Assembly (NCBI RefSeq): GCF_010993745.1
Contig: NZ_WOTN01000001.1
Coordinates: 1,987,235 to 2,051,234, forward strand
Reading direction: 5' to 3'
Length of the DNA stretch: 64,000 nucleotides
Source of the DNA: Fodinicola acaciae
GTDB lineage: Bacteria; Actinomycetota; Actinomycetes; Mycobacteriales; HKI-0501
The translations under genes were made by a program, and so were the position numbers. The notes under the pieces are model-generated. The model was given only the letters and a program-made list of their open reading frames with translations. It had not been told where the DNA came from and made no database searches. Positions 63,961 to 64,000 of the stretch are shown here, in pieces; position 1 is the stretch's first letter, and each line of letters opens with the position of its first letter.

Positions 63961-64000
63961 TCAGTAGAACTGCGGAAAGAGCGACCGTACGGCGGTTGGC
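63961..64000 (-). CDS. C-terminal end of a gene extending beyond the window
   Basis: On the minus strand a frame runs from the window edge to TGA (63961-63963), ending PTAVRSLFPQFY. It is convergent with the SGNH gene by 4 bp, a spacing common in this window. Only 12 codons are visible, so identity is unknown. Confidence 0.35.
   Translation of the reverse strand, partial: PTAVRSLFPQFY

Overview
The window looks like chromosomal DNA from a high-GC, soil-type actinomycete. The lineage markers are a PknL-type Ser/Thr kinase divergent from an Rv2175c-like gene, a two-subunit CrtYe/CrtYf lycopene cyclase, DUF222-HNH (13E12) remnants, a DUF574 methyltransferase, LAL-type LuxR regulators and many short or overlapping (ATGA/GTGA) gene junctions. 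I cannot name a genus. No rRNA, tRNA, CRISPR array or intact insertion sequence is visible.

Layout. 0-2 kb: a MurR/RpiR regulator and an aldo/keto reductase. 2-3 kb: a broken DUF222-HNH gene. 3.1-6.0 kb: a large protein with an eCIS-cargo-like N-terminus and an HExxH protease core, coupled to a small DcrB-like partner. 6.2-9.4 kb: an FMN reductase, an EthA-type Baeyer-Villiger monooxygenase and an MFS exporter. 9.5-22.1 kb: the centrepiece, a propane-type soluble di-iron monooxygenase operon (prmABCD, amidohydrolase, DUF59 protein, alcohol dehydrogenase, GroEL paralogue, Nramp transporter). A divergent GAF/Fis-family regulator faces it, and two matching 17-bp palindromes sit in its upstream region. 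A DUF222-HNH tail fragment closes this block.

22-31 kb is mixed: an amidohydrolase, a LAL regulator, an aminoglycoside phosphotransferase-like kinase, a MarR-MFS pair with triple operator half-sites, an AraC regulator, a PPOX-fold enzyme and a stand-alone trpC. 31-35.3 kb holds a trypsin-STAND-repeat protein resembling bacterial conflict NTPases, preceded by a 115-bp tandem repeat. 35.3-41.6 kb: a GH3 glucosidase, DUF1992, DUF574 methyltransferase, SDR/GntR pair and a secreted streptogrisin-like protease. 41.67-42.59 kb is a non-coding stretch with an inverted pair of a 43-bp element. 42.6-45.1 kb: a flavoprotein, a barstar/barnase-type pair and the lycopene cyclase.

45-52.7 kb carries Rv2175c-like/pknL, an RND permease with a large low-complexity insertion, and a DAHP synthase preceded by an aromatic-rich leader peptide and terminator, which is a probable attenuator. 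52.7-64 kb is rich in secreted proteins (carboxypeptidase-regulatory-like repeats, sedolisin S53, SGNH hydrolase) plus a LuxR - PEP-utilising protein - methyltransferase operon.

How the genes may work together (inference): propane or another short alkane is oxidised by PrmABCD to an alcohol and then by the MDR dehydrogenase to a ketone or aldehyde. The EthA-type enzyme just beyond the regulator could oxidise a ketone further. The GroEL paralogue would fold the hydroxylase and the Nramp transporter could supply metal. Function calls rest on sequence motifs recognised by eye; no database search was run.
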